This document shows, piece after piece, positions 42,797 through 51,593 of a stretch of 64,000 nt of DNA (positions within the stretch are counted from its first letter, which is position 1; every line of letters begins with the position of its first letter). A program made the translations under genes and the position numbers. Origin of the DNA: Virgibacillus proomii (GTDB lineage: Bacteria; Bacillota; Bacilli; Bacillales; Amphibacillaceae); NCBI RefSeq assembly GCF_900162615.1, contig NZ_FUFN01000009.1:857610-921609 (forward strand), given 5' to 3'. The notes under the pieces were generated by a model, which was not told the DNA's origin, searched no databases, and saw nothing but the letters and a program-made list of their open reading frames with translations.

Positions 42797-43486
42797 CTAA
42801 TCTATAGTATGATTTGTGATTACGTCGACAATCCCATTTCTTGCAACTAAAAGTCTATCGGTCATGTGGAGAAATAACCCTGTTTCCACTACGCCAACTA
42901 ATTGTTTCATTTGTTGATGTAATTGCTCCGGCTGTGCAATTGTTTGAAATAAGCAATCCAAAATATAATTACCATTATCAGAAATGAACGGATCACTTCC
43001 GCTTTTCCTTAATACCGGAGTACATCCATATGCCGCAATTCTTTCCGCTGTTTTTTCCCAGCCAAAGGGCACGACTTCAATCGGTAATGGAAAAGCTCCT
43101 AGCTTAGACACTCTCTTTGAAGCATCAACAATAATAATAAGCTGATCAGCTGCTGCTGCTACAATTTTTTCGCGTACGAGCGATCCACCGCCACCTTTAA
43201 TTAGCTGTAACTGTGAATCCACTTCATCGGCCCCGTCAATGGCAAGATCAACCTTCGTCGTTTCGGAAAAGTCAGTCAACGGAATCCCTTTTTCTCTTGC
43301 TAGCTTTTCCGTTTTTATCGATGTAGGAATCCCTTCTACTTCTAATCCTTGACCAATTTGCTTTGCTAATTCATCTAACAGGTAATTTACCGTTGAACCG
43401 GTTCCTAACCCAATTGTCATCCCAGAATTAACGTAGGCCACGGCAGCTTTTGCAGCTGCGCGTTTATCTCTATTTACATCATTCAT
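42797..43486 (-). CDS. rpiA: Ribose-5-phosphate isomerase A
   Basis: It interconverts ribose 5-phosphate and ribulose 5-phosphate. 229 residues. 'GLGTGSTVNYLLDEL', 'DLAIDGADEVDSQLQLIKGGGGSLVREK' and 'VPFGWEKTAERI' are the family landmarks and include the catalytic Glu/Asp. GAGGAGTGTGGAAC precedes the ATG. Its presence between kdgK and the kdgA side is unusual: the KDG route itself yields pyruvate and glyceraldehyde 3-phosphate and needs no pentose isomerase. Bacilli often use RpiB instead. Confidence 0.93.
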   Translation of the reverse strand: MNDVNRDKRAAAKAAVAYVNSGMTIGLGTGSTVNYLLDELAKQIGQGLEVEGIPTSIKTEKLAREKGIPLTDFSETTKVDLAIDGADEVDSQLQLIKGGGGSLVREKIVAAAADQLIIIVDASKRVSKLGAFPLPIEVVPFGWEKTAERIAAYGCTPVLRKSGSDPFISDNGNYILDCLFQTIAQPEQLHQQMKQLVGVVETGLFLHMTDRLLVARNGIVDVITNHTID

Positions 43487-43535
43487 TGTTCCACACTCCT
43501 CAGTGATTTGTAAAAAATTCCTGAGCTATACTACC

Positions 43536-43860
43536 TCATTTATAATAACTCAATAATTCTCCTAATACACTTGCGGCATCTGCTTGTGATGTTCCGCACA
43601 AACCTGCAAACATCATCGAAACAAGTATGTTTGCATGAGTTAATCCACCACTGTCTCTTCTGCTCCCATAGTTCCTGCATGAACGTCAACTTTTAATAGT
43701 TCCATTTGATTCTTGTCTATAACTTCTTTAAACTTAGGCATACCAGTTTGATATGGATTATCAGGTGATGTTTGATTGTGAGCAGCAAAACGTCGCCATC
43801 TGGATTACCATCATTAGAACAAGCCACTCCAAAAGAGAGAGTCCTATCCATAACCTTCAC
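43536..43860 (-). pseudogene. Remnants between kdgA and rpiA, including a probable TRAP permease (DctM) fragment
   Basis: On the reverse strand 43536-43646 encodes 'GLTHANILVSMMFAGLCGTS' followed by 'QADAASVLGELLSYYK' and a stop. This resembles the conserved 'GGL-H-N-SM-F-G-SGS-ADA' stretch of TRAP transporter large subunits. A second, unrelated open stretch covers about 43647-43790 ('TGMPKFKEVIDKNQMELLK' then 'VDVHAGTMGAEETVVD'). It runs into the first in a different frame and I do not recognise it. Neither has a start or full length. A deletion probably fused two broken genes. A lost KDG or uronate transporter is an inference. Confidence 0.45.
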
Positions 43861-43891
43861 TAATTATCTCCCCTACGCGAAAGCAGCGGAG

Positions 43892-44521
43892 TTATTCCGC
43901 TGCTCGTTTTATATATTCCCCTGCCGTTTTGGTTAACTGTTCATAGTCTGCTTCTGTTGTTAATGATGGTGCGTTAACAAGATTACTGCCGATTCCTACT
44001 GCTTTAGCACCTTGTTTTAAATAATCATTCATATTATTTAACGTTATGCCGCCAGTTACCATTGCTTCAATATGTGGAAGTGGGCCTAAAATATTTTTAA
44101 TATAGGAAGTTCCTACCGTTTCAGCTGGAAAGATTTTTACCATGCTTGCTCCATGTTCATAGGCTGTCACAATCTCTGTTGGGGTTAACACTCCTGGTAT
44201 CACTGGGATGCCGTAACGATTTGCCAGCTTAAGTGTCGCTATATTTAATGTTGGCGAAACAATAAAATCCGCTCCTGCTAACATAACCAATCTCGCTGTT
44301 TCTGGATCAAGTACTGTCCCTGCTCCAATACAAATATCGTCTTTCATTTTTTCGTGTGCGACTGCAATGACGCTTGCTACATTTGGAGTTTCTGCAGTGA
44401 TTTCTACTGCCTTTACTCCTCCAGCAGCTAAAGCTTGTAAGATCGCTACAATATTTTTCTCATTTGCCTTTCTTATCACAGCAACTACCTTGGTTTCTTT
44501 AATAACTTTTATAGGTTCCAT
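43892..44521 (-). CDS. kdgA: KDPG/KHG aldolase (2-dehydro-3-deoxy-phosphogluconate aldolase)
   Basis: It splits KDPG into pyruvate and glyceraldehyde 3-phosphate. About 209 residues. Class I Schiff-base enzyme: the catalytic Glu lies in 'VKAVEITAETP', the phosphate and pyruvate sites in 'CIGAGTVLDPETA', and the Schiff-base Lys in 'ASMVKIFPAETVG'. The ATG at 44521 follows GAGAGG by six bases. The PHI-like gene lies 17 bases upstream, so they are co-transcribed. Confidence 0.92.
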   Translation of the reverse strand: MEPIKVIKETKVVAVIRKANEKNIVAILQALAAGGVKAVEITAETPNVASVIAVAHEKMKDDICIGAGTVLDPETARLVMLAGADFIVSPTLNIATLKLANRYGIPVIPGVLTPTEIVTAYEHGASMVKIFPAETVGTSYIKNILGPLPHIEAMVTGGITLNNMNDYLKQGAKAVGIGSNLVNAPSLTTEADYEQLTKTAGEYIKRAAE

Positions 44522-44537
44522 GTTACCTCTCTCCATT

Positions 44538-45095
44538 TCACTCTAAATTGGCATGTTTTTGCAATAATGCTTGTTCTGACGTTTGCTCGGGATACTGCCG
44601 TATTAAATAGGCAATGACAGCATCTAACACGATATGGGCGGCTTGATCAAATTGACTGCCTAACGGCTGAATAGTAATCGGCTCTGAGGTCAGCCGCTGT
44701 TTTGTAGCAGCCGGAACTTCTACAAGACAATGCGTATACTTCGTAATTTTAGATCGCCGATTGGCTGTTACTAAAGCAATCTTCGCATGGATAGCCATTG
44801 CTTTTTCAGCAAAGTACGTCAGTGTCCCTGTATTGCCAGAACCAGAAATAATTAATAATAAGTCATCAGACTCCATACTTGGGGTAATTGTCTCTCCAAC
44901 AACATAAACAGAAAAACCACTATGCATCATCCGAATGGCAAACGCTTTTCCAATCAAACCTGATCTTCCTGTTCCTGCTACGAAGATAGATTTCGCCCGT
45001 TTTAGCTCTTCTGCTAATACCACTAGTTCATCTGAATTAACTGCTTGTAATACGTGAGTTACTTCTGATGCTATAGCATCTAGTGTCTTCCTCAT
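44538..45095 (-). CDS. SIS-domain sugar-phosphate isomerase, 6-phospho-3-hexuloisomerase (HxlB)-like
   Basis: A 185-residue SIS protein matching PHI in length and motifs: 'SIFVAGTGRSGLIGKAFAIRMMHSGF', 'VVGETITPSMESDDLLLIISGSGNT', 'VTANRRSKITKYTHCLVEVPAATK' and 'QPLGSQFDQAAHIVLD'. PHI converts hexulose 6-phosphate to fructose 6-phosphate and normally pairs with HxlA in formaldehyde fixation. No hxlA is seen here; a KDPG aldolase follows instead. It may therefore isomerise another ketose phosphate. The ATG at 45095 is used; AAGGAAGGGG is 14 bases upstream, overlapping the kdgR end. Confidence 0.82.
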   Translation of the reverse strand: MRKTLDAIASEVTHVLQAVNSDELVVLAEELKRAKSIFVAGTGRSGLIGKAFAIRMMHSGFSVYVVGETITPSMESDDLLLIISGSGNTGTLTYFAEKAMAIHAKIALVTANRRSKITKYTHCLVEVPAATKQRLTSEPITIQPLGSQFDQAAHIVLDAVIAYLIRQYPEQTSEQALLQKHANLE

Positions 45096-45118
45096 TTTGC
45101 TTGTAAAATCCCCTTCCT

Positions 45119-46123
45119 TTAACAAGATTCTCTATTTATTAATTGTGGTGTAAAACGATAAACATTTGCTTTCATTCGTACTTCTCTATTCTTTATTTGC
45201 CTAAATAGTAATTGAGCAGCTTTTTTGCCCATTTCAAAAGTCGGTTGCGCAACTGTCGTTAATGCTGGACGATAAAATGAGGCAAACACCACATCATCAA
45301 TACCAATAATTGCCAATTCATCTGGAATGCGAACGTGATTATTCTTTATATATTGCAGTATTTCAAACAGGATACGGTCATTTAAAGCAAGTATAGCTTC
45401 AGGTGGGTCCGATAATGTCAATAGGTTTCGAATGAGTTGCTGCATTTCAGAAAAATCGCCACTTGCTAAATATGCTTTATTATAGGAAATACCGTTGTTT
45501 GCTAATGCTGCTTTGTAACCTGCTATCCTCTCTAGTCTCGGTGTTACTGGTTGCTGTATTGGCGGGGAAATTATAGCTATTTTTTGATATCCAGAAGCAA
45601 TAAATTGATCAACCGCTAATTGAGAGGCCTGATGATTATCCAGTAATACAGCATCCATGTCTATTTCTGGTACTAGTCTATCCATAAATACAAAAGGATA
45701 TTTTTCATCAATTAATTCTTGGTACAAGTCTTTATTTTCGCTAGTTGGAAACGTAATAATTCCATCAACCTGCTTAGCACGTAACATATCAATATAACCT
45801 TTTTCCTTTGCCGAATTGTCATCGGCGTTGCAAACAATGACATGGAATTTTTCTTTATGGCAATAATCTTCAATTGCCCGAATAATTTGCGTAGAAAAAC
45901 CATGAAGAATATTTGCAACAATAACACCTATTGTCTTGGTAGATTTTTGCTTCAAACTTCTAGCGATGATGTTTGGCTGATAACCTAGTTCCGCAATTGC
46001 TAACTCAATTCGTTTTTTGGTATCTTCCCCCATATAATCAAATCGTTTATTTAAGAATTGCGATACAGTACTTTTAGAAACATTTGCATATGCTGCTACA
46101 TCAGCAATGGTGACTTTTTTCAT
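45119..46123 (-). CDS. kdgR: LacI-family repressor of the KDG locus, KdgR-like
   Basis: A 334-residue LacI/GalR regulator. HTH 'VTIADVAAYANVSKSTVSQFLNKR' is at residues 3-26, with the hinge helix 'YQPNIIARSLKQKSTKTIG'. A periplasmic-binding-type sensor follows. Ligand is likely KDG or KDPG, by neighbourhood. The ATG at 46123 follows AAGGAG by about seven bases. It heads the transcript carrying PHI, kdgA, rpiA and kdgK, so it is probably autoregulated through the palindromes just upstream. Confidence 0.88.
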   Translation of the reverse strand: MKKVTIADVAAYANVSKSTVSQFLNKRFDYMGEDTKKRIELAIAELGYQPNIIARSLKQKSTKTIGVIVANILHGFSTQIIRAIEDYCHKEKFHVIVCNADDNSAKEKGYIDMLRAKQVDGIITFPTSENKDLYQELIDEKYPFVFMDRLVPEIDMDAVLLDNHQASQLAVDQFIASGYQKIAIISPPIQQPVTPRLERIAGYKAALANNGISYNKAYLASGDFSEMQQLIRNLLTLSDPPEAILALNDRILFEILQYIKNNHVRIPDELAIIGIDDVVFASFYRPALTTVAQPTFEMGKKAAQLLFRQIKNREVRMKANVYRFTPQLINRESC

Positions 46124-46143
46124 TCGGTACTCCTTTTCCAATT

Positions 46144-46204
46144 ACTAAATCGGTTTAGTAAATCGATTTATGGATAGTATAATTCATTTGTAAATGTTTT
46201 ACAA
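46144..46204 (-). promoter_or_regulatory. LacI-type tandem operators and a cre-like palindrome upstream of kdgR
   Basis: ACTAAATCGGTTTAGT (46144-46159, one mismatch) abuts TAAATCGATTTA (46159-46170, perfect palindrome). Both have the central CG typical of LacI-family operators. TTGTAAATGTTTTACAA (46188-46204) is a perfect 7-bp inverted repeat around three bases and resembles a cre lacking the central CG. The kdgR start lies 21 bases from the first operator. Confidence 0.65.
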
Positions 46205-46365
46205 CTAAATACAGCTTGACCTTGTGACAAACGATTCGCTCGGTTCTTTTATAAGAATATGGAATCTTCCTTAGCATTCTTTATACCGCTTCTAAAAATC
46301 CAGGCATGAACCCAATTTCATGGACATACATATAGATTAAGAAACTCTAATAGGGAGCTAATGAG

Positions 46366-46758
46366 ATGGAAAATACAGTGGCGATTAGTGAAGAAGAAGT
46401 GAAAAGGTATTATATTTTACAGCAGGAGAAAAAAGAAATGGAGCATGAAATGAAACAATTAAAGAAAAAATTTCATCATTTTTTAGATGAATCCGCGGGT
46501 AAGAATAAAAGGGGGGAAATTCATCGCGGTGATTACTGTATACAGCGACAAATTCGCACTTCTATTTATTACACCCCTGAGATAACAGTGAACAAATTAG
46601 AGGAAATGCAATTATCCGATTTTGTTATTACAGAAAAACGTCCAGACACCGAAAAACTGGAAGCTGCAATTAGGTTGGGGTTAGTAAATGAAGAGGACTT
46701 TGCTGACTGTAAAGACACAAAGATAACGCAGGCTATTGTTGTCAGAACCGCTAAGTAA
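46366..46758 (+). CDS. Hypothetical protein with N-terminal coiled coil
   Basis: A 130-residue soluble protein I do not recognise. Residues 8-45 are strongly charged and helical ('EEVKRYYILQQEKKEMEHEMKQL'), likely a coiled coil. After that comes a compact, mixed region with 'GDYCIQRQIRTSIYYTP' and a C-terminal strand 'TQAIVVRT'. GGGAGC lies before the ATG and a strong terminator after it, so it is a real single gene. No transmembrane or signal segment. Confidence 0.7.
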   Translation: MENTVAISEEEVKRYYILQQEKKEMEHEMKQLKKKFHHFLDESAGKNKRGEIHRGDYCIQRQIRTSIYYTPEITVNKLEEMQLSDFVITEKRPDTEKLEAAIRLGLVNEEDFADCKDTKITQAIVVRTAK

Positions 46759-46770
46759 AATAGCAAAATT

Positions 46771-46804
46771 AAAGCGCTGATATGATGAAATCAGCGCTTT
46801 TTAT
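46771..46804 (+). terminator. Terminator of the coiled-coil hypothetical gene
   Basis: AAAGCGCTGAT pairs perfectly with ATCAGCGCTTT, followed by TTT. Confidence 0.85.
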
Positions 46805-47298
46805 AAACTATTTCTATGGAATATCATCATAGCAGATTTTCTATTACTATAAGTGTATATTTAAAAAGAAAAGCATAATAGGAAGAAATTTTTACTACAT
46901 GATATTTTTCCAAGCCAATTAGTTACACTTAATCAAAAATAAACCGTTGATAAATATGAACGCTTGTTTTCCGAACTTCTTGTATGTCTCTTGAAGTATA
47001 AAAACTTTTACATCAAATAGCCTCTCAGCTATCAGTAACATGTTTTTATTAGAAAAAAAGGAATTCTTATTTCTTTGGACGTAACAATATAGTATGATAC
47101 TTTATAAGATTTATATAGTGAAACAGTCAGAATTTTGCTTCACCCCTACTGAATGTTGGGAAAACAAAGCGGGAATTTAGGTGCCGTTATCTATCGCTTA
47201 GAATACTCGTATTCTCTATAACTCTGGAAGTGGGAGTCTTACGGCACCTTACATTCGGAATAAAAGTGTGAACAAAACCAAAGGGAGAAGGTGGTAAT
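46805..47298 (+). repeat. Gene-free stretch with a variant hairpin-repeat unit at 47130-47268
   Basis: The unit keeps hairpin II (TTTAGGTGCCGT ... ACGGCACCTTACATTCGG), but the spacer and loop are diverged. Hairpin I is reduced to 'CCCCTACTGAATGTTGGG'. The 325 bases before it show nothing recognisable. Confidence 0.6.
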
Positions 47299-47952
47299 TT
47301 GCAAGTTAATCGTTTGCCAGCTCTTATTTTTGCTATTAGTGTCTTATATATTTTTATTATTCCCTCCGAACCTATCCAGTTAAAATTGTTTTTTAAATTA
47401 GTCCCAATGATACTAATTATAATGTACGCCTTCTTGAAATTACCAAAGCAAAAAACAAAAACACATTGGCTACTTTTGATTGGATTAGGCTTTTGCACCA
47501 TCGGTGATGGAACGTTGCATTGGTTTGTTGTTGGTCTTACAGCCTTTTTGATTGGTCATTTATTCTATCTAACTAGTTTTCTTTTTCAATGGAGATTTTC
47601 CAAATGGAGGGTTGCATGTGTTCTCCCCATCATGATTTATTCCTTGCTGTTTGGAAGTAAACTTATCCATGCACTTTCGAATTCTGAAGAACAAGCCCTC
47701 ATTTTCCCTGTTAGTTTATATATTATTGCCATCGCTAGTATGGCTTGGTTTGCCATTATGACAGGAAATGGCTTTGTCATCTTAGGCAGTATCTTATTTG
47801 TTATTTCGGACTCTATTTTGGCATGGAATATGTTTGTTTCGCCTGTTAACTATGAGCATGTACTCGTTATGTCTACGTATTATGCTGCTCAATTTTTCAT
47901 TGCCCATAGCATCAGCAGGTTAGGTAAAAAGCAAACACGCATAGTTTGGTAA
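47299..47952 (+). CDS. YhhN-family membrane protein (lysoplasmalogenase-like)
   Basis: A 217-residue integral membrane protein with about eight segments. 'FFKLVPMILIIMYAFLKLP', 'GLGFCTIGDGTLHW', 'FLIGHLFYLTSF' and 'LGSILFVISDSILAWN' match the YhhN/TMEM86 family. Its eukaryotic members hydrolyse the vinyl-ether bond of lysoplasmalogen. The bacterial role is unproven. Conserved Asp residues in the second and fourth stretches would be catalytic. It starts at a TTG, four bases after GGAGAAGGTGG. It is a single gene. Confidence 0.8.
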   Translation: MQVNRLPALIFAISVLYIFIIPSEPIQLKLFFKLVPMILIIMYAFLKLPKQKTKTHWLLLIGLGFCTIGDGTLHWFVVGLTAFLIGHLFYLTSFLFQWRFSKWRVACVLPIMIYSLLFGSKLIHALSNSEEQALIFPVSLYIIAIASMAWFAIMTGNGFVILGSILFVISDSILAWNMFVSPVNYEHVLVMSTYYAAQFFIAHSISRLGKKQTRIVW

Positions 47953-48804
47953 ATGGAGGGAAGAAATCGACCACTGAAAGTATGAAACATGCAGAAACAT
48001 TTTATTTAAACAAACTACAAACATTAGCCATTGAGACTCGAAATAGGTTAGCGACTTCTGACGAGATATGCAACTTCATTCAAGGAGAGCTTTTCTCCTT
48101 GAAAAACCGCGATGTGTTGCTGTCGTGGTTTTTTCTTGTCCTTGAAAAAGGAAGGCACTTTTTCTACGTGCGATGTGTTGCTGTCGTGGTTCTTTCTTGT
48201 CCTGTCAATCCAAACGAGGGCCACTTAAATTGCCTCTACTTAGATTTATTCGTATTCTCTATCACTTTGGAAGCGGGAGTCTTACCACGGCTTACATCTG
48301 ATAAATGAAGAAGAAAGGATGCTTTTTCCTAATTTAAAATAAGTATCTTGCATTACTCAATATCGAGGTATATACTATTGACAGGTATTATACATTATAC
48401 AATAGTTAAATAAGGTGAATCTCTTCTATGAAGACTTAAATGTAGGTTATTTATATCAACATCATAAACGAATAAAAATCAATTAGACTCAGCTTTGTCA
48501 TAATTATGAATGGATAGATTTATATCTTTCAATATTGAAAGATAAATGTAAGGAAAAACAAACGATCATTCTACTTTCTAGTGGTATGATTCATTTAGAA
48601 GTGATCCTATCGCAGCGCTACTTGGAAAAATACATCTTAAGTCGTACCTAGTTTTATTTCCTTTAGCCAATTAACAAAGGGATTTATAATTTATACAATA
48701 ATGAAGTGGTTATAAATAATTGTACTCACCCAATCATATAAAATTGCTTTCTTGTTGTAATCCTTACATTACTTCAACTAAAACTTTAGAAAGGAATTAA
48801 AATA
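47953..48804 (+). repeat. Gene-free stretch with a hairpin-repeat composite at 48030-48305
   Basis: CAAGGAGA / CTCCTTG forms hairpin I, followed by two tandem 'GCGATGTGTTGCTGTCGTGGTT' modules and a decayed hairpin II. A 120-codon frame crossing it from 47946 is composed of repeat sequence and is rejected. From 48306 to 48804 the DNA is AT-rich. One unrecognised open stretch lies around 48500-48650, with no ribosome binding site. Confidence 0.5.
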
Positions 48805-48909
48805 ATGAAAAAAATACTTGTAACGTCATTCTTATTTTTGGCTGGCTTAGCAGTCATGCTACTAGTTACGATCATTCAAAAATCTAGTATGTTAATTGCA
48901 AAAAAATGA
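48805..48909 (+). CDS. Small hydrophobic peptide upstream of the ABC transporter (34 aa)
   Basis: MKKILVTSFLFLAGLAVMLL followed by VTIIQKSSMLIAKK. One membrane helix, with positive charges at both ends. AAAGGAATT precedes the ATG by about eight bases. The ATPase gene starts 35 bases after its stop on the same strand, so it would be the first gene of the transporter operon. It could be a small regulatory or accessory membrane peptide, or a translated leader. No family recognised. Confidence 0.5.
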   Translation: MKKILVTSFLFLAGLAVMLLVTIIQKSSMLIAKK

Positions 48910-48944
48910 CCAAGCAATAACTTTAAATTTACGGAGGTAACCTA

Positions 48945-49859
48945 ATGGCTAATGCAGCAATGGAATTAGTTAACTTGAAAAAAACGATTGGAAAAAAAGA
49001 AATTATCAAAGGGCTCTCCTTCTCTATTCAATCTGGGGAAGTATTCGGTTTTATTGGACCAAATGGTGCCGGGAAAACCACAACCATTCGCATGATGGTT
49101 GGATTAATCAACATCACGGAAGGAGACGTTTTAATTCAAGGAAACAGCATTAAAACAGACTTTAAAAAAGCCATTCGTGAAGTCGGTGCGATTGTAGAAA
49201 ATCCGGAAATGTACCCTTTTATGACTGGTTGGCAAAATTTAAAACATTACGCTCGTATGATGCCGGGTGTTACAAAAGAACGAATGCAAGAAGTAGTCAA
49301 GCTAATGGGCCTTGAAAAGCCAATCCATGAAAGGGCTGGAAAATATTCATTAGGAATGCGGCAACGTTTAGGGATCGCCCAGGCATTGTTACATAAACCA
49401 TCCGTATTAATACTTGACGAACCTACTAATGGGTTAGACCCAGCAGGAATTCGTGAAATGCGTGAGCATATTCGCAAGTTAGCCAAGGAGGAAAATGTAG
49501 CTATTATCATTTCCAGCCACTTGTTGTCTGAGATTGAACAAATGTGTGATCGTATCGGAATTATTAAAAATGGTAAGCTTATTAAGCTTCAACAAGTTGG
49601 AGAAGTAGAAAATGATAACCTGCTGCATCATCTGAAAGTAGCCCCTATGGATCAAGCAAAACAAATATTAAATGAACAACTCCAATTAGAGGCAGTAGAA
49701 TTAGATGGAAATCTATCATTCCGCTGTAAAAAAGAACAAATTCCAAAAATTATTAAATGTATGGTTGAAAACAATTGCGCTATTTATCAAATAACAACAG
49801 CAAATGGTTCGTTAGAGGATCAATTCTTTGAACTGATTGGAGAGAATACAATTGAGTAG
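48945..49859 (+). CDS. ABC transporter ATP-binding protein (BcrA/YdbJ-YhcH type)
   Basis: A 304-residue ATPase of the BcrA-like exporter group. Walker A 'GFIGPNGAGKTTTIRMMVGL' is near residue 42. 'GAIVENPEMYPFMTG' (Q-loop) follows. The signature is 'YSLGMRQRLGIAQALLH', Walker B 'VLILDEPTNGLDPAGIREM' and the switch 'IIISSHLLSE'. The last 80 residues are a C-terminal domain seen in bacitracin- and lantibiotic-type exporters. GGAGG precedes the ATG. It overlaps the permease gene by eight bases. Substrate unknown; Bacillus relatives include YdbJ and YhcH. Confidence 0.88.
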   Translation: MANAAMELVNLKKTIGKKEIIKGLSFSIQSGEVFGFIGPNGAGKTTTIRMMVGLINITEGDVLIQGNSIKTDFKKAIREVGAIVENPEMYPFMTGWQNLKHYARMMPGVTKERMQEVVKLMGLEKPIHERAGKYSLGMRQRLGIAQALLHKPSVLILDEPTNGLDPAGIREMREHIRKLAKEENVAIIISSHLLSEIEQMCDRIGIIKNGKLIKLQQVGEVENDNLLHHLKVAPMDQAKQILNEQLQLEAVELDGNLSFRCKKEQIPKIIKCMVENNCAIYQITTANGSLEDQFFELIGENTIE

Positions 49860-50805
49860 AATGATAAAGCTTATTCATAATGAACAAGTAAAAATATATA
49901 CAAGAAAATCTACCTGGCTTATGTATCTCATCTTAGCCGGATTAATTTTCACTTTTGCCTTTACCACCAATTACTATGGTGTTCCGAATGAAAACTACCA
50001 AGGTGATAACTGGCGTCAAGAATTGAAAGAAGAAAATCAAAAATTAACTAAGGAAATGGAAAAAGACGAATTTGCAGCAAGCAATAATCCTTATCTTATT
50101 GAGAAAAACAATTATTATTTAGAACAGAATATTCAACCAGCTGCTTATGACGCCTGGCAGTTCGTTGGAGAAAACGCTGGGTTATTAACGGTTGTCAGTT
50201 TATTAGTGATTATTATTGCCGCGGGAATCGTTGCCAACGAATTCCGTTGGGGAACCATTAAGCTGCTACTCATTCGCCCAATTAAAAGAAGTGGCATCCT
50301 GCTTTCCAAATATATTGCAGTTTTATTATTCGCATTATATACGCTTATGTTTCTCTTTATCACGGCATGGCTAATCGGAGCAATCTTCTTTGGGGTTAGC
50401 GATATAGACGCTACCATTGTTAAAGATGCTAAAGATGGTTTTACATCTATTCCCTTAATAAAAGATATATTCACTAATTATAGTTTTCGACTAGTGGATC
50501 TTCTTATGATGACCACCCTAGCATTTATGATTTCAACCGTGTTCCGTAATAGCTCCTTAGCAATCGGTGTTTCCCTGTTTTTATTGATGGGCGGATCTTC
50601 TATTGTTCAGATGCTTGCAGATAAAGAATGGGTAAAATATATTTTGTTCGCCAATACGGATTTAAGACAATACTTTGGAGGGAATTCGCCAATGATTGAA
50701 GGGATGACATTGGGCTTTTCCATTACTGTCTTGATTGTCTACTATGTTGTTTTCATATTGACTTCGTGGATCGTGTTTATAAAACGAGACGTTGCAGGAC
50801 AATAA
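49852..50805 (+). CDS. ABC-2 type transporter permease (BcrB/YdbK-like)
   Basis: A roughly 317-residue permease paired with the preceding ATPase. A first membrane segment (about 20-38) is followed by a Lys/Glu-rich loop of about 75 residues. Five further segments start near residue 115 ('LLTVVSLLVIIIAAGIVANEFRWGT'), where 'EFRWGTIKLLLIRPIKR' is typical of ABC2 family 4. The TTG at 49852 lies ten bases after GGAG; the ATG at 49861 is a possible alternative. A strong terminator follows. Confidence 0.85.
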   Translation: MSRMIKLIHNEQVKIYTRKSTWLMYLILAGLIFTFAFTTNYYGVPNENYQGDNWRQELKEENQKLTKEMEKDEFAASNNPYLIEKNNYYLEQNIQPAAYDAWQFVGENAGLLTVVSLLVIIIAAGIVANEFRWGTIKLLLIRPIKRSGILLSKYIAVLLFALYTLMFLFITAWLIGAIFFGVSDIDATIVKDAKDGFTSIPLIKDIFTNYSFRLVDLLMMTTLAFMISTVFRNSSLAIGVSLFLLMGGSSIVQMLADKEWVKYILFANTDLRQYFGGNSPMIEGMTLGFSITVLIVYYVVFILTSWIVFIKRDVAGQ

Positions 50806-50817
50806 TCATAGATGTCT

Positions 50818-50862
50818 AAGGAAGAGAGCTGCTTTCCTATTCCCTGCTCTCTTCCTTTTTTT
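50818..50862 (+). terminator. Terminator of the BcrAB-like ABC operon
   Basis: AAGGAAGAGAGC pairs with GCTCTCTTCCTT, followed by TTTTT. Confidence 0.9.
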
Positions 50863-51593
50863 AATTGGCTATCTTATTTTTCAAAAATAAACATTGAACC
50901 TAATCCATCTGCAAATACTCAACCAATTATTCCGATTTTTAACATGCCCTTATTTGTCGAGGGAAAAATCCCCGGTACTACATGGTGAATATTTCATTTG
51001 AAGGTAGCTTCGTCGTTTAATTGCATTGCTAGCTATGAGTGAACTTCAATTTCTTTCCACATTGCTCCTCACATCCCCAATGTTTTCTTTAACCCGTCAG
51101 AAGTTCTGCCGTTCGTTCATATTAAATAAGTTCCTGTACTTTTGTTCTTTTTTAATTCCCTTTTTAGAATATTGTCTATACAGTAATGATGAACAAATAA
51201 AAGCAAACAAAGTGGTCGGTCAATGAAGTTATGCTTTGGGAAAATCAAGTAAGCAAGCTTTTCTGCTTCCATTAAAGCTGTGTGTCATAAACATTGGATG
51301 ATGCAATTATTGATAAGTAGATCACGAGTGTTGCATAAATAATCCCTGAAATTTAAAATACTCACTGTCATCAAAATTAGGTATTAGTACATACAGAGAA
51401 AAGTCCTTTAGCGACATGCTTTAATGGAAAAGGTAAAAAAACTTGGCTTGTCCAAATCTTTATGGCGAAAGCTATCGTTTTTCTTATACTATAAAGCCTA
51501 TATACTTTCCATAGTACAGAAAAAAATATAAAATTTCGGATATTATTAGAAAACGGCAAAAGAAGTGGACATTAAGAAAGTAGGGGGATCAAT
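50863..51593. other. Decayed intergenic region with coreless repeat flanks at 51425-51555
   Basis: 51430-51500 contains the left flank of the hairpin repeat ('AAAAACTTGGCTTGTCCAAATC ... CGTTTTTCTTATAC'). 51505-51545 holds a diverged right flank ('ATACTTTCCATAGTAC ... ATAAAATTTCGG'), with no core. Nothing coding is recognised in the rest. Confidence 0.45.

Noticed and set aside
47946..48308. A 120-codon open frame after the YhhN gene
   Set aside because: Most of it is the hairpin-repeat composite; the encoded sequence shows no family features.
51026..51226. A 66-codon open frame in the decayed region
   Set aside because: No start signal, no family features and AT-rich composition consistent with chance.
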